DNA from: Amaurobius ferox
Lineage: Eukaryota; Arthropoda; Arachnida; Araneae; Amaurobiidae
Assembly (NCBI GenBank): GCA_951213105.1
Contig: OX578136.1
Location: 73,970,730-74,034,729, forward strand
Reading direction: 5' to 3'
DNA length: 64,000 bases
Below are positions 1 to 11,300 of this stretch, one piece after another; the first letter of the stretch is position 1; each line of letters starts with the position of its first letter. A program made the translations under genes and the position numbers. The notes beneath the pieces were generated by a model. The model saw only the letters and a program-made list of their open reading frames with translations, ran no database searches and was not told the DNA's origin.

Positions 1-352
1 AAATTTCTATTGCCGTTGTATTCACATACCATTCTTTCTATTATCAGAGAGTCGCTAACGGGACGCGGATCTTATTAAAATCCCTCGTCTTTCCCTATAA
101 TGCAGTATTTTTCCCTATAAATTTAATATAGTATGAAGAGGGGATGAGAGATTTTATTGAAAGTCAAAGCTTTAGTGCTGCCATCTAGTGACAAATTTTA
201 TCATTTATTTCCAATAATTCGACTTTTAGTTGAAAGAAATTTCAGATAATTTCCTTAAAAATTGTAATTAACCTATATAACTAAAGGAATTTGAAGTGCT
301 TGATCAAGGGGGTCCGCGCGGCCCCGCGGCGCCCCTGAATAACCGCCCCTGC
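1..352. mobile_element. Possible hAT-like element, right end only
   Basis: A very GC-rich patch at about 308-352 stands out from AT-rich surroundings. Read on the minus strand from 352 it begins CAGGGGCGG and repeats CAGGGGCGCC, which resembles the CAGGG-type terminal repeats of hAT transposons. The left end would lie outside the window, so neither a second terminal repeat nor a target duplication can be shown. No coding sequence is seen. It could equally be an unrelated GC-rich repeat. Confidence 0.3.
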
Positions 353-819
353 CTCGTATGTAGGATATTTTTCGATAAAGTAAGGCCTGTTTGACTAGAT
401 TCTTTTTATTTTAATAATAAGTCAAAATAAAGAAATAATTGAACAACGAAAGACATAAATAAAAGGACTACCGCTAGGTTGCTTCTATTTCTTTGTATGT
501 AAACGATGATCAAATTAGCAGAAAGATGATTATGCTATTAGAAGGGACTAAAAAACAGTATTATAAATTAGACGTTCATAAAATTATGCCGATTCTTCAG
601 CATGGAATTCCCAAGCTCGTTCCACTACTCGACCACTACTAAACTTTAATCATATTTTTAAATTTTCTAATGTTAATATAATTTTACACATGATTCTTAA
701 TAAACTTTCTTGAAAGATTCTTCTTTCTCATTCAAGTTCCATTGTAAATAATAATTCTCTTTTAATTTCTTCTGCCTCAAAATCACTTACTTAACTCCTC
801 TTTACTCTTTTCCTTTTAA
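353..819. other. Gene-free AT-rich stretch
   Basis: No open frame, RNA gene or recognisable element was found here. It becomes T-rich toward 820, where the ~73-75-bp satellite begins. Confidence 0.5.
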
Positions 820-1273
820 TTTTAGTTTCCATTACCGGGTTGTTTTCTTTTTATGTTACTACTTTACTTTACTTTCCGGATGAAGTTTAGTCATTTAGTT
901 TCCGTTATCGGGTTGTTTCCTTTTTATGTTACTGTTTTACTCTCCGGATGAAGTTTACTCGTTTAGTTTCCGTTACTAGGTTGTTTCTTTTTTATATCAC
1001 TGTTTTACTTTACTTTCCAGATGAAGTGTGCTCCTTTAGTTTTCCAAAATTGATTGTTTATATTTATATGTAACTGCTCTATTTTTACTTTCCCGATAAG
1101 TAGCTAATTAAGTTTCTGAACCTGGTTCTTTTTTTGTCAATGTGACTACTCTGTTTTACTTTTCGGGGGAAGTTAACCAATTTAGTTTTCGAAACCAGTT
1201 GTTTCTTTAATACAAAATTGTTCTGTTTTTCTTTCTCTGATGAAGTAGTTCATTTAATTCAGAAATGGGTTGG

Positions 1274-1853
1274 TAAATACTGGAAGCCTATTGTTTTTAA
1301 ACACAATCGAATGTTCAGAACCCTCCTAAAATTTCGACTGAAATTTTAAAAAAATCATCAAAACATCAAACCCTTTAATAAAGTTAGGCAAATAGATATT
1401 TCTTATGTAATTTTTCCTTAGAAAACGATTGGCATAAAATTTAGAACGCTAGCATGAACAGTTTTTGAGACATTGCACATTTTTCAAATAAATTTATCAA
1501 AAAATCCCATAAATTAAAAAATATTAACTGTTGAGAAACATGTTCACTTTTCATATGTAATATCATGCGATATATTTGGTGACATCATTCTCGTGAATCT
1601 AGTTCGTTCCATTCATAAGAAAAGATACTTTGAATAATACTTTTGTATTTGAACGCCAACGCCAATAGTCATTTATCTGCTATAAGAATAACTTATTTCT
1701 CCGTCCATAACGCTTAGCGAGATTTTGGCAACGAATTTGGCGGACAACAAGTATCTACTATAAGAATAACCTATTTTGTTTTTACTGTAAAAGTAGTAAA
1801 TTTATTGCATTATATAAGGAAAGTCATGTGATGCCCACATCAAATTTTTTATT
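1274..1853 (+). mobile_element. Helentron-like interspersed element, family I, 5'-truncated copy
   Basis: It matches the 3' half of the family also seen at 27780, 46497 and 47348: an ACTGGAAGCC block, then CAGAACCC, the CGCCAA-rich part, and a tail of TATATAAGGAAAGTCATGTG followed by CCCACATCA and a T run. The 5' hairpin and GT-rich part are missing. It joins directly head-to-tail to the full copy at 1854. Non-coding. Confidence 0.7.
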
Positions 1854-2775
1854 ACTTTCCTTATATACATCCTGTGTAAGGAAAGTGTTGTGACGGGGTC
1901 GAAAATTCGAATTTGAGTTTTCGACGGGAGAGCACGTTTCAAGTATACCTGATCACGAATCGAACATTTTTGAGGTGATGTCTGTGTCTGTGTGTGTGTC
2001 AGTGAGTCTGTGGAGACGATAACTCACGAACGAATGAAGCTATTCAAATGAAATTAGGTACAAAAATCACAATCCATGAATACTGGAAGGCTATTGTTTT
2101 AAAACATAATCGAATGTTCAGAACCCCCCTAAATTTTCGAGTAAAATTTTGAAAAAATCATCAGAAAATTAAAACCTTTAATAAAGTTACGAAAATAGAC
2201 ATTTCTTATGTAATTTTTCCTTTGAAAACGATTTACATAAACTTTAGAACGCTAGCATTAACCGTTCTCGAGATATTGCACATTTTTCAATAAATTTATC
2301 AAACAAATCCCATAAATTAATAAAAAATATTAACTGTTGAGAAACATGTTTACTTTTCATACGTAATATAATGCGATAAATTGGTGACATTATTCTCATA
2401 GATCTAACTCGCTCCATTCACGAGAAAAGATACTTTGAGTAATATTTTTGTATTTGAACACCCAATAGTCATTTATCTGCTGTAAAAATAACTTATTTCT
2501 CCGTCTATAACACTTGGCAAGATTTTGGCGACGAATTTAGCGGAATATCGCCAAACTTGGCGGCATTTTTAAATGTTGCCAAATTATCAAGAATCTCGCC
2601 AAAAGGATAAATATGACGCTAAATCAATGTAAATGACGACTAATTGAAGAAAATTCAATATCTTGGAAAGAGTATAAGTATCTACTATAAGAATAACATT
2701 TTTTTTAACTGTAAAAGTAGTAAATTCATTGCATCATATAAGGAAAGTCATGTGTTGCCCACATCAGATTTCTTT
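1854..2775 (+). mobile_element. Helentron-like interspersed element, family I, full copy
   Basis: It starts ACTTTCCTTATATA and soon shows the partner TAAGGAAAG, forming a 5' hairpin. A GGTCGAAAATTCG / TTTTCGACGG inverted pair follows, then a GT microsatellite and the phrase GATAACTCACGAACGAATG. The tail is CATATAAGGAAAGTCATGTG with CCCACATCA. The 5' arm is complementary to the tail at 13 of 14 positions. This layout of 5' hairpin, microsatellite core and subterminal inverted repeat at the 3' end is that of Helentron-associated INE/DINE-like elements. That assignment is inferred from architecture only. Non-coding. Confidence 0.7.
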
Positions 2776-3627
2776 TCCTTTCCTCGATGAATGTAGCAGA
2801 TTTAGTTTCTAAAACTTGTTTATTTTCTTTCTTTGAAACAGTTGTATTTTACTTTTAGGATAAAGTCATCTCATTTCTTAAATCAGTTGTTTCTTTTATA
2901 TGTAGCTGCTCTGTTTCCACTTTTCGCCTGTATTTAGACAATTTAGTTTCTATAGCCTCTTGTATCCTTTATATGTAACGGCTATTTCTCCACTTTCCGC
3001 ATGTAGTTAGCCAATTTAATTTCCATAACCATTCGATTCCTTTATATATAACAACTTTGTTTCTCCTTTCCGCTTGTACTCGTATTTACACAATTAGGCT
3101 TCCGAAAAATGTTGTTTATTCTCTATGTAAATGCTCGTCTTTTCTTTACTCGAAAAATGTAGCTTATTTAGTTTCCAAAACTGTCGTATGTTTTTTCTTC
3201 GAAACTATTCAGTTTTGCTTACATGTAAAGTCAGCTCATGTAGTTTCCGAAACAAGTTGTTTCCTTCCTATGTAACTGCTCTGTTTACACATCCCACGTG
3301 TACTTAGACAATTTAGTTTCCATAACTAGTTGTTTCCTTTATATATAACTTCTATTTTTACACTTTCCGCATGTATTTAGCCAATTTAGTTTACTTTATA
3401 CAGTATGAGTCAGAAATCTTGGGCCAACTTTAAGGAGTAATAAATTACATCTAAACAAGCAATTTTTGTCATACAAAGCAGGGTCGTAACACAAGAGGTG
3501 AACCGCTAGGTGGTAGCTCATGAAATGAGGAAATGATGACTCTCTCGTGAAAAGAGGAAACACAGAAATGACAGAGTTGGCACGAAGTACATTTTACTGA
3601 TAGAAATTGTAGAATGCATGGACAAAG

Positions 3628-3984
3628 TTACAGAAACTGCTCAAAAGTGCGACCACCAGCAGTAATGCAGGCTTCACACCTGCGACGTAGCGAGCGGCGC
3701 ACGTTAGCAAAAACGCCCGCCATATCTTTAACAACGCCGGCAGCAACAGAAATCCTAACAACAAGGTCCTCGTCGGAGTCGATGGAGATATCGTAGATGA
3801 GACTTTTCATATGGCCCCATAAGAAAAAATCGAGACAGGAGAGGTCAGGAGATCGTGCCGGCCAAGTTATGGGACCACCCCGACCAATCCATTGTCCTGG
3901 GAATGGATTGGTCGGGGTTCTAAGGTGTGCCACACATCCACGCTGAAGTGGGGTGGTGCTCCGTCGTGTTGGAACCACATACAT
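3628..3984 (-). pseudogene. Mariner-family transposase C-terminal fragment, frameshifted
   Basis: The minus-strand frame encodes the C-terminal part of a Tc1/mariner DDE transposase. It has a WPARSPDLSCLDFFLWGHMK segment, the usual S-P-D-L-x-x-x-D-F-F-L-W-G signature near the last catalytic acid, followed by an arginine-rich end (RRSLRRRCEACI). Just upstream the matching sequence continues in another frame (a QHDGAPPHFSVDVW-like block), so the gene is frameshifted. The break coincides with a 16-bp inverted repeat at 3878-3917. The N-terminal DNA-binding half is absent. It cannot encode a working enzyme. Confidence 0.8.
3878..3917. repeat. Perfect 16-bp inverted repeat inside the transposase relic
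   Basis: CCCCGACCAATCCATT, an 8-nt spacer, then AATGGATTGGTCGGGG. The second arm is an inverted copy of transposase coding sequence, and the reading frame breaks here. This suggests a templated inverted duplication during a repair or replication slip. Confidence 0.85.
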
Positions 3985-5095
3985 TCTTTAATGTTGGCAG
4001 GAACATGTTGCAGTAACTGTGGCAATACCTCCTGTAAAAATAGGAGGTATGTTCTGCCGTCCTCCAGCGGTTGACCTCTTGCGGTTCACTTCTTGCGGTT
4101 CACCTCTTCCCAGCGGCCCACCTCTTCCCAGGGGTTCACCTCTTGCGTTACAACCCTGCTTTGTATGACAAAAATTACTTGTTTAGATGTGATTTATCAC
4201 CCCTTAAAGTTTGGCCCAAGAGTTCTGACTCACCCTGTATATAACTGCTCTGTTCACCCCTTTCCAATTGTATTCAGACAATTAAGTTTCCGAAACATGC
4301 TGTTTACTTTATATGTCTGGTCTTTCCTTTATTCAAAGAATGTAGCTTATTTAGTTTCCAAACCCTGTGTATTTTATTTCTTTGAAACTGTTCTGTTTTG
4401 CTTTCAGAGTAAAATCAGCTCATGCAATTTCCAAAACCAGTTGTTTCATTTGTATGTAACTGCTCTGTTTCAATTTAGACAATTTAGTTTCCATAGTCAT
4501 TTGTTTCCTTCATATGTAACTTCTATTTTCACTTTCCATTTGTAGTTAGACAATTTAATTTCCATAACCATTTTCTTTTATATGTAACTGCTCTGTTTCT
4601 CCTTTCCGCTTTTATTTAGACAATTAAATTTCCATAACCAGATGTTTTCTTTATATCTAATTATTTTTTTTCACTTTTCATTTGTAGATAGACAATTTAA
4701 TGCCCATAATCAGTTATTTCATTTTTATGTAACTGCTTTTCTTTCCACTTACTGCTTGTAGTTAGACAATTTACTTTCCATAGCAATTTGTTTCCTTTAT
4801 AACTGCTGTGTTTCTCCACTCTACTTGTAGTTAGATAATTGAGTTTCCATAACCAGTTGTTTCCTTTATATTTAACCGCTCTTTTTCCACTTTCCACTAG
4901 TAGTTAGACAATTTAATGTTCATAACCAGTTGTTTCATTTATATATAACTACTCTGTTTTTACTTTCCGCTTGTAGTTAGACAATTTTGTTTCCATAACC
5001 AGTTGTTTAACATTTTTTGTTCGGTGCTACTAAATTCCAAAATTGTGTATACTCTCGGTTACTTTACGCTTTTTTTCGGGAGGGGGGGGGATATT

Positions 5096-5560
5096 ACTTT
5101 CTCATACTATTGTATTATAAAAGTATTGTTTTCTCGAAAATTGTCGAATTCGGGATCTTAACCACAGATAGGCGTGTTTTAAGACCTCTTAAACTAATTT
5201 CAAGCACTTTTGGGGAAATATGTCTATTTCGTTATCAGTTTGTGTGTATGTGTATGTGTGAGAAATGAAGACATAGTAACTCAAGAACAAATGCTACAAC
5301 TCTTATTGAATCTTATCGGTTGATACATTATGTTAAAAACTAAAACTAGATGTGATTTTTTGTAATTATCTTGATTTGAACTCGAATTATTTAAATTTTA
5401 AAACTTTCATAGCAATATTTTCTACGGAAAACAACGATATTTCCCAAAACAATAATGGTACTATATAGTATGAGAAAAAAATTTATATTTGAACTGGTCT
5501 ATGTATATTAATGGTATCTTAATAATTCATATTCACACAGAAATATCAAATGAATCCATC
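5096..5560 (+). mobile_element. Diverged Helentron-like family I copy
   Basis: It begins ACTTTCTCATAC, then has AAAAGTATTG, CTCGAAAATTGTCGAATTCG, a GTGTGTATGTGTATGTG run and AGTAACTCAAGAACAAATG. These are diverged versions of the blocks in the full copies. A G run lies just before it (5081-5090). The 3' tail is not clearly preserved, so the right border is approximate. Confidence 0.5.
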
Positions 5561-5847
5561 GTCATCACTAAGCTGTTGCCAACGTGAAAAAGAAACTTTT
5601 AAAGAATTTTTACATTATATTTTAAAAGATTAACCTGGATACAAAATATGAAAGGTAATAATCATTGTGATACAAGTAGACCTAAAGTCACCATGGAATA
5701 TGAATGGATGAGCAAGTCGAGTGGAGATTCCCACCCCAGATATTTTTTGCATGCTTCTTCCATTCGTTTCACTCTATTTCATACCTCATATGTTATTCTG
5801 TTTTTTATTTCTTTCGTGTTGGCAACGTTTTAATTTCTCAGTCACGT

Positions 5848-5923
5848 CATAGCGCTTTCGGGTATTTTTATGCACTTCATCAGTGAACTGATGAACAACA
5901 TAATAATGCCTAAAAGCGCTATG
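5848..5923 (-). ncRNA. Long hairpin with a hammerhead-like core, possible Penelope-type relic
   Basis: The arms 5848-5872 and 5899-5923 pair at 21 of 25 positions (CATAGCGCTTT at the outer end). An inner 8-bp stem TTCATCAG/CTGATGAA encloses a 4-nt loop. On the minus strand the order is CTGATGA, 17 nt, GAAA, GCGCTATG. CTGATGA and GAAA are the conserved core boxes of hammerhead ribozymes, which occur in Penelope-like elements. A convincing stem II and cleavage site are not evident, so ribozyme activity is only a possibility. Confidence 0.35.
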
Positions 5924-5982
5924 GGGATTTTAATTAAAAACTTTTAATAATAGCCAATTTTTGGTTGTCTTTATTTTTTAAA

Positions 5983-8366
5983 GTTACAATATATATTATA
6001 ATTTATCATTTACAATTATAAACATTAACTACATTTGTCTATATTTCTACATGTTTCTTAAATTCTTGAACAAATTGGTTAGGGGTGTCTCTTGATCTTC
6101 AAATTTAACCATTTTGCTACTAGTGTTCATGATGAGGAACAAATGTTACAATATATATTATAATTTATCATTTACAATTATAAACATTAACTACATTTAT
6201 CTATATTTCTACATGTTTCTTAAATCCTTGAACAAATTGGTTAGGGGTGCCTCTTGGTCTTCAAATTTAACCATTTCGCTACTAGTGTTCATGATGGTGA
6301 ACAAATGTTACAATATATATTATAATTTATCATTTACAATTATAAACATCAACTACATTTGTCTATATTTCTACATGTTTCTTAAATCCTTGAAGAAATT
6401 GGTTAGGGGTGCCTCTTGGTCTTCAAATTTAACCATTTCGCTACTAGTGTTCATGATGGTGAACAAATGTTACAATATATATTATAATTTATTATTTACA
6501 ATTATAAACATCAACTACATTTGTCTATATTTCTACATGTTTCTTAAATCCTTGAACAAATTGGTTAGGGGTGCCTCTTGGTCTTCAAATTTAACCATTT
6601 CGCTACTAGTGTTCATGATGGTGAACAAATGTTACAATATGTATTATAATTTATCATTTACAATTATAAACATCAACTACATTTGTCTATATTTCTACAT
6701 GTTTCTTAAATCCTTGAAGAAATTGGTTAGGGGTGCCTCTTGGTCTTCAAGTTTAACCATTTCGCTACTAGTGTTCATGATGGTGAACAAATGTTACAAT
6801 ATATATTATAATTTATCATTTACAATTATAAACATCAACTACATTTGTCTATATTTCTACATGTTTCTTAAATTCTTGAACAAATTGGTTAGGGGTGCCT
6901 CTTGGTCTTCAAATTTAACCATTTCGCTACTAGTGTTCATGATGGTGAACAAATGTTACAATATATATTATAATTTATCATTTACAATTATAAACATCAA
7001 CTACATTTGTCTATATTTCTACATGTTTCTTAAATCCTTGAAGAAATTGGTTAGGGGTGCCTCTTGGTCTTCAAATTTAACCATTTCGCTACTAGTGTTC
7101 ATGATGGTGAACAAATGTTACAATATATATTATAATTTATCATTTACAATTATAAACATCAACTACATTTGTCTATATTTCTACATGTTTCTTAAATCCT
7201 TGAAGAAATTGGTTAGGGGTGCCTCTTGGTCTTCAAATTTAACCATTTCGCTACTAGTGTTCATGATGGTGAACAAATGTTACAATATATATTATAATTT
7301 ATTATTTACAATTATAAACATCAACTACATTTGTCTATATTTCTACATGTTTCTTAAATCCTTGAACAAATTGGTTAGGGGTGCCTCTTGGTCTTCAAAT
7401 TTAACCATTTCGCTACTAGTGTTCATGATGGTGAACAAATGTTACAATATATATTATAATTTATCATTTACAATTATAAACATCAACTACATTTGTCTAT
7501 ATTTCTACATGTTTCTTAAATTCTTGAACAAATTGGTTAGGGGTGCCTCTTGGTCTTCAAATTTAACCATTTCGCTACTAGTGTTCATGATGGTGAACAA
7601 ATGTTACAATATATATTATAATTTATCATTTACAATTATAAACATCAACTACATTTGTCTATATTTCTACATGTTTCTTAAATCCTTGAAGAAATTGGTT
7701 AGGGGTGCCTCTTGGTCTTCAAATTTAACCATTTCGCTACTAGTGTTCATGATGGTGAACAAATGTTACAATATATATTATAATTTATCATTTACAATTA
7801 TAAACATCAACTACATTTGTCTATATTTCTACATGTTTCTTAAATCCTTGAAGAAATTGGTTAGGGGTGCCTCTTGGTCTTCAAGTTTAACCATTTCGCT
7901 ACTAGTGTTCATGATGGTGAACAAATGTTACAATATATATTATAATTTATCATTTACAATTATAAACATCAACTACATTTGTCTATATTTCTACATGTTT
8001 CTTAAATTCTTGAACAAATTGGTTAGGGGTGCCTCTTGGTCTTCAAATTTAACCATTTCGCTACTAGTGTTCATGATGGTGAACAAATGTTACAATATAT
8101 ATTATAATTTATCATTTACAATTATAAACATCAACTACATTTGTCTATATTTCTACATGTTTCTTAAATTCTTGAACAAATTGGTTAGGGGTGCCTCTTG
8201 GTCTTCAAATTTAACCATTTCGCTACTAGTGTTCATGATGGTGAACAAATGTTACAATATATATTATAATTTATCATTTACAATTATAAACATTAACTAC
8301 ATTTGTCTATATTTCTACATGTTTCTTAAATTCTTGAACAAATTGGTTAGGGGTGTCTCTTGATCT
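5983..8366. repeat. 162-bp satellite, about 14.7 copies
   Basis: A near-identical 162-bp unit repeats head to tail (GTTACAATATATATTATAAT ... TTGGTTAGGGGTGCCTCTTG). Because 162 is divisible by three and one frame lacks stops, it gives a 749-codon open frame at 6114-8363 of repeating 54-residue hydrophobic units. I do not regard that as a gene. The unit is AT-rich filler, there is no promoter or start context, and the frame simply ends with the array. The first and last units share variants (GTGTCTCTTGATCT, CATTAACTAC) that the interior units lack. Confidence 0.9.
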
Positions 8367-11300
8367 GAGTTATTAAAAATTTTTCGTTCAAGGTGTTGCT
8401 CCAGAGAAAAACGTTCGAAAGGTAAAATGACGAGACACCATGCTTCGAAATGCGATAGAGACTTCAAATTTTATGCACGAGTAGATAGTTTGAAAGGAAG
8501 AACATGTGCAATTTCAGTTTTCAGATATTTTCTACTTTAGGGGTCCCGCAAATCCAAATGTTCGATTCAAAATGCTTCGCGATAGAGACTTCAGATTTGG
8601 TTTACAGGTAGATAGTTTGAAAGAAAGAAAGTATGCAAATTCAGATTTCAAATATTTGCTACTTTAGGGGATGCCGCACGATGAGAAACGCCTCCTTTAA
8701 AAATGTAATAGAGGCTTGATATTTGGTATATGGGGAAATCATCTGATAAAAAGCAAAAGAATAGAGATTTTCAAAATTGTTCATTTTAGGGGGTGGCTAT
8801 ACTCCACACAAAAACGTTCGAAAAGTAAAATGATAGTAAAAATATGCTTCGCAATGGAATAGAAACTTCGAATTAGGTATATAGGTAAATAGTTCAAAAG
8901 AAAGAAAGTGTGCAATAGAAAATTTCTGATATTTGTAATTTTGAGGGGTTCCGCTCACCAAAACGTTCGAAAAGTGAAATGATAGAGAAACATGTTTACG
9001 ATGAGATAGAGACTTATAATTTGGTGTATGAGTAAACCGTTTGAAAGGAAGAAAGTGAGCAATTTCAGATTTCCAAATATTTTCTAATTAAAAGATTGCC
9101 GCACACCAAAATGTTCGATTTATCGAATAAAAGATAAACATCTCCTAAAATTTGATAGAGGCTTGATATTTGGTATATGGGCTAATCGTTTAATTGAAAC
9201 ACCCAAGACGAATAAAGTTTTTCAAAACTGTTCCTTTGAGGGATACTACAGAGATAAACGTTCGAATGGTGAATTGATTAAAAACATGCTTCGGGATGAG
9301 ATAGAGATTTCAGATTTGGTGTACCGGTGAATAGTTTGGAAAGAAAAAAGTGTACAATTTCAGTTTTCCAATATGTTTTATTTTAGGGGGTGCCGCACAC
9401 CAAAATATTCTATTTTCGGAATAAAGTAGAAACGCCCCTTTTCAAACGTGATAGACTTGATATTTGGTATATGCGCTAATCACCTGTTTGTAAACCCAAT
9501 CAGAATGGAGTTTTTCAATAATGTATATTTAAGGGGGTGGGAACTGCACACAAAAACATTCGAAAGGTGAAACGATAGAAAAAGCATGCTTCGCCACGAG
9601 ATAGAAATTTCAAATTTGGTGTACAAGTAAATAGTTGGAAAGGAAAAAGTGTGCAATTTGAGTTTTCCAACATTTACTGTTGTAGAGGGTGCCGCTCACT
9701 AAAATGTTCAATTTGCCGAACAAATGACCAACTCCCCCTTTACAATGTGGTAGAGGCTTGAAATATGAGTTCACCATTTAATAAAAACACCCAATATGAA
9801 TACAGTTTTTTAAAAAGGTTCATTTAAGGGGGTGTTACATAGAAACGCGTTCGAGAGGTGAAGTGAAATTTGGTGTACGGGTAGATAATTTGAAAGGAAG
9901 AAAGTACGCAATTTCAGATATCCAATATTTGCTGCTTTAGGGGGTGCCGTACACCTATATGTTCGATTTTCCGAATAAATGAGACACGCTTCCCTCTAAA
10001 TGTGACAAAGGCTTGATATTTGGTATATGGGTCAATCATCTGATAAGAAACTCAAAATGAACAGAGTTTTTCAAAATTGTTCATTTATGGGTGTGCTCCA
10101 CAGAAAGACATTCGAAAGGGGAAATGGTAAAATAGCATGTTTCGGGATGAGATAGAGACTTTAATTTTATGTACGAGTAGATAGTTCGAAAGGAAGATGT
10201 GCGTAATTTCAGTTTTCCCATATTTTCTTCTTTAGGGGGTTCTGCACACCAAAATATTCGATTTGCCAAATAAATGTGAAATGCGAAATATTCAAAATTT
10301 ACATTATTAGGAGTTGCTTATTGTGAGACCGTTGATTTTCAACGGGTATTCGGCTAGTATATACTAATTGCCAAGTGTCCGTCTGTCTGTCTGTCTAGAT
10401 AGAGACTTGCAATTTGGTACACGGCTCGGTCGTTCGATAAACCCTCCTAGAAAAATCGAATCTTTCGAAAACGTTCTCTAAAGGGGGTGCTCCACACCGA
10501 AACGTTCGAAAAGTGAAATGATAGGAAAGCATGCTTTACGATAAGATAGAGACTTAAAATTTGGTGTATGGGTAAACCGTTCAAAAGGAAGAAAGTGTGC
10601 AATTTCAGATTTCCAATACTTTCTACTTAAGGGGGTGCCGCATACCAAAATGTTCGATTTTCCGAATAAATGAGAAACGGTTCCTTTAAAATATGATAGA
10701 GGCTTGAAATTTGGTATATGGACTAATCATTTGAGGAAAACACCCAAGACGAATATAAGTTTTCAAAAATGTTCGTTTAAGGGGTGCTCCAGAGGAAAAC
10801 GTACGAAAGGTGAATTGATAAAAAAAATTGCTTCGGAATAAGTTAGAGATTTCAAATTTGGTGTACGGGTAGATAGTTTGGAAAGAAGAAAGTGTACAAT
10901 TTCAGTTTTCCAATATTTTCTACTTAACGGGGTGCCGCACATAAAAATATTCGATTTTTGAAATAAAGGAGAAACTCCCGTTTTAAAACGTGATAGAGGC
11001 TAACTGATATTTGGTAATTGGGCAAATCATTTGATGAAAACACCCAAGACAAAAGAGTTTTTAAAAAATATTCGTTTAAGAGGGTACTGTAGAGAAAAAC
11101 GTTCGAAAGGTGAAATGACGAAAAACTAGGCTTCGGTATGTGATAGGGTTTTCAAATGTGATGTACGAGTAGATCTTTCGAAAGGAAGAGAGTATGTACA
11201 ATTTTAATTTTCAATATTTTCTGATTTAGGGGATGCCGCAAAGCCAAATGTTCGATTTTCCAAATGAATGAGAAATTACTGCTTTAAATTTTAATAGAGG

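Larger units (their letters stand above)
3401..4237 (-). mobile_element. Mariner-like DNA transposon, internally deleted
   Basis: The two ends are long imperfect inverted repeats of about 105 bp. The left begins CAGTATGAGTCAGAAATCTT; the right, read inward on the minus strand, begins CAGGGTGAGTCAGAACTCTT. Both flanks are TA, the standard mariner/Tc1 target duplication. At 837 bp it is shorter than a typical ~1.3-kb autonomous mariner. The interior keeps only a broken 3' part of the transposase. It sits inside the 73-75-bp satellite, which resumes on both sides. Confidence 0.85.
820..5010. repeat. Degenerate ~73-75-bp satellite, interrupted
   Basis: The units recur around a core of TTTAGTTTCC, a GTTGTTTC block, TATGTAACTGCTCTG and CACTTTCCGC-TTGTAGTTAG, spaced about 73-75 bp apart. 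The visible blocks are roughly 820-1273, 2776-3400 and 4238-5010. The gaps are two Helentron-like copies (1274-2775) and a mariner relic (3401-4237), so the array is older than those insertions. The short open frames at 3057-3275, 4093-4545 and 4697-4897 run through these units and are not genes. Confidence 0.75.

Noticed and set aside
6114..8363. 749-codon open frame of 54-residue repeats
   Set aside because: It is a 162-bp satellite; the frame is open only because the period is a multiple of three. No start context, promoter or recognisable domain.
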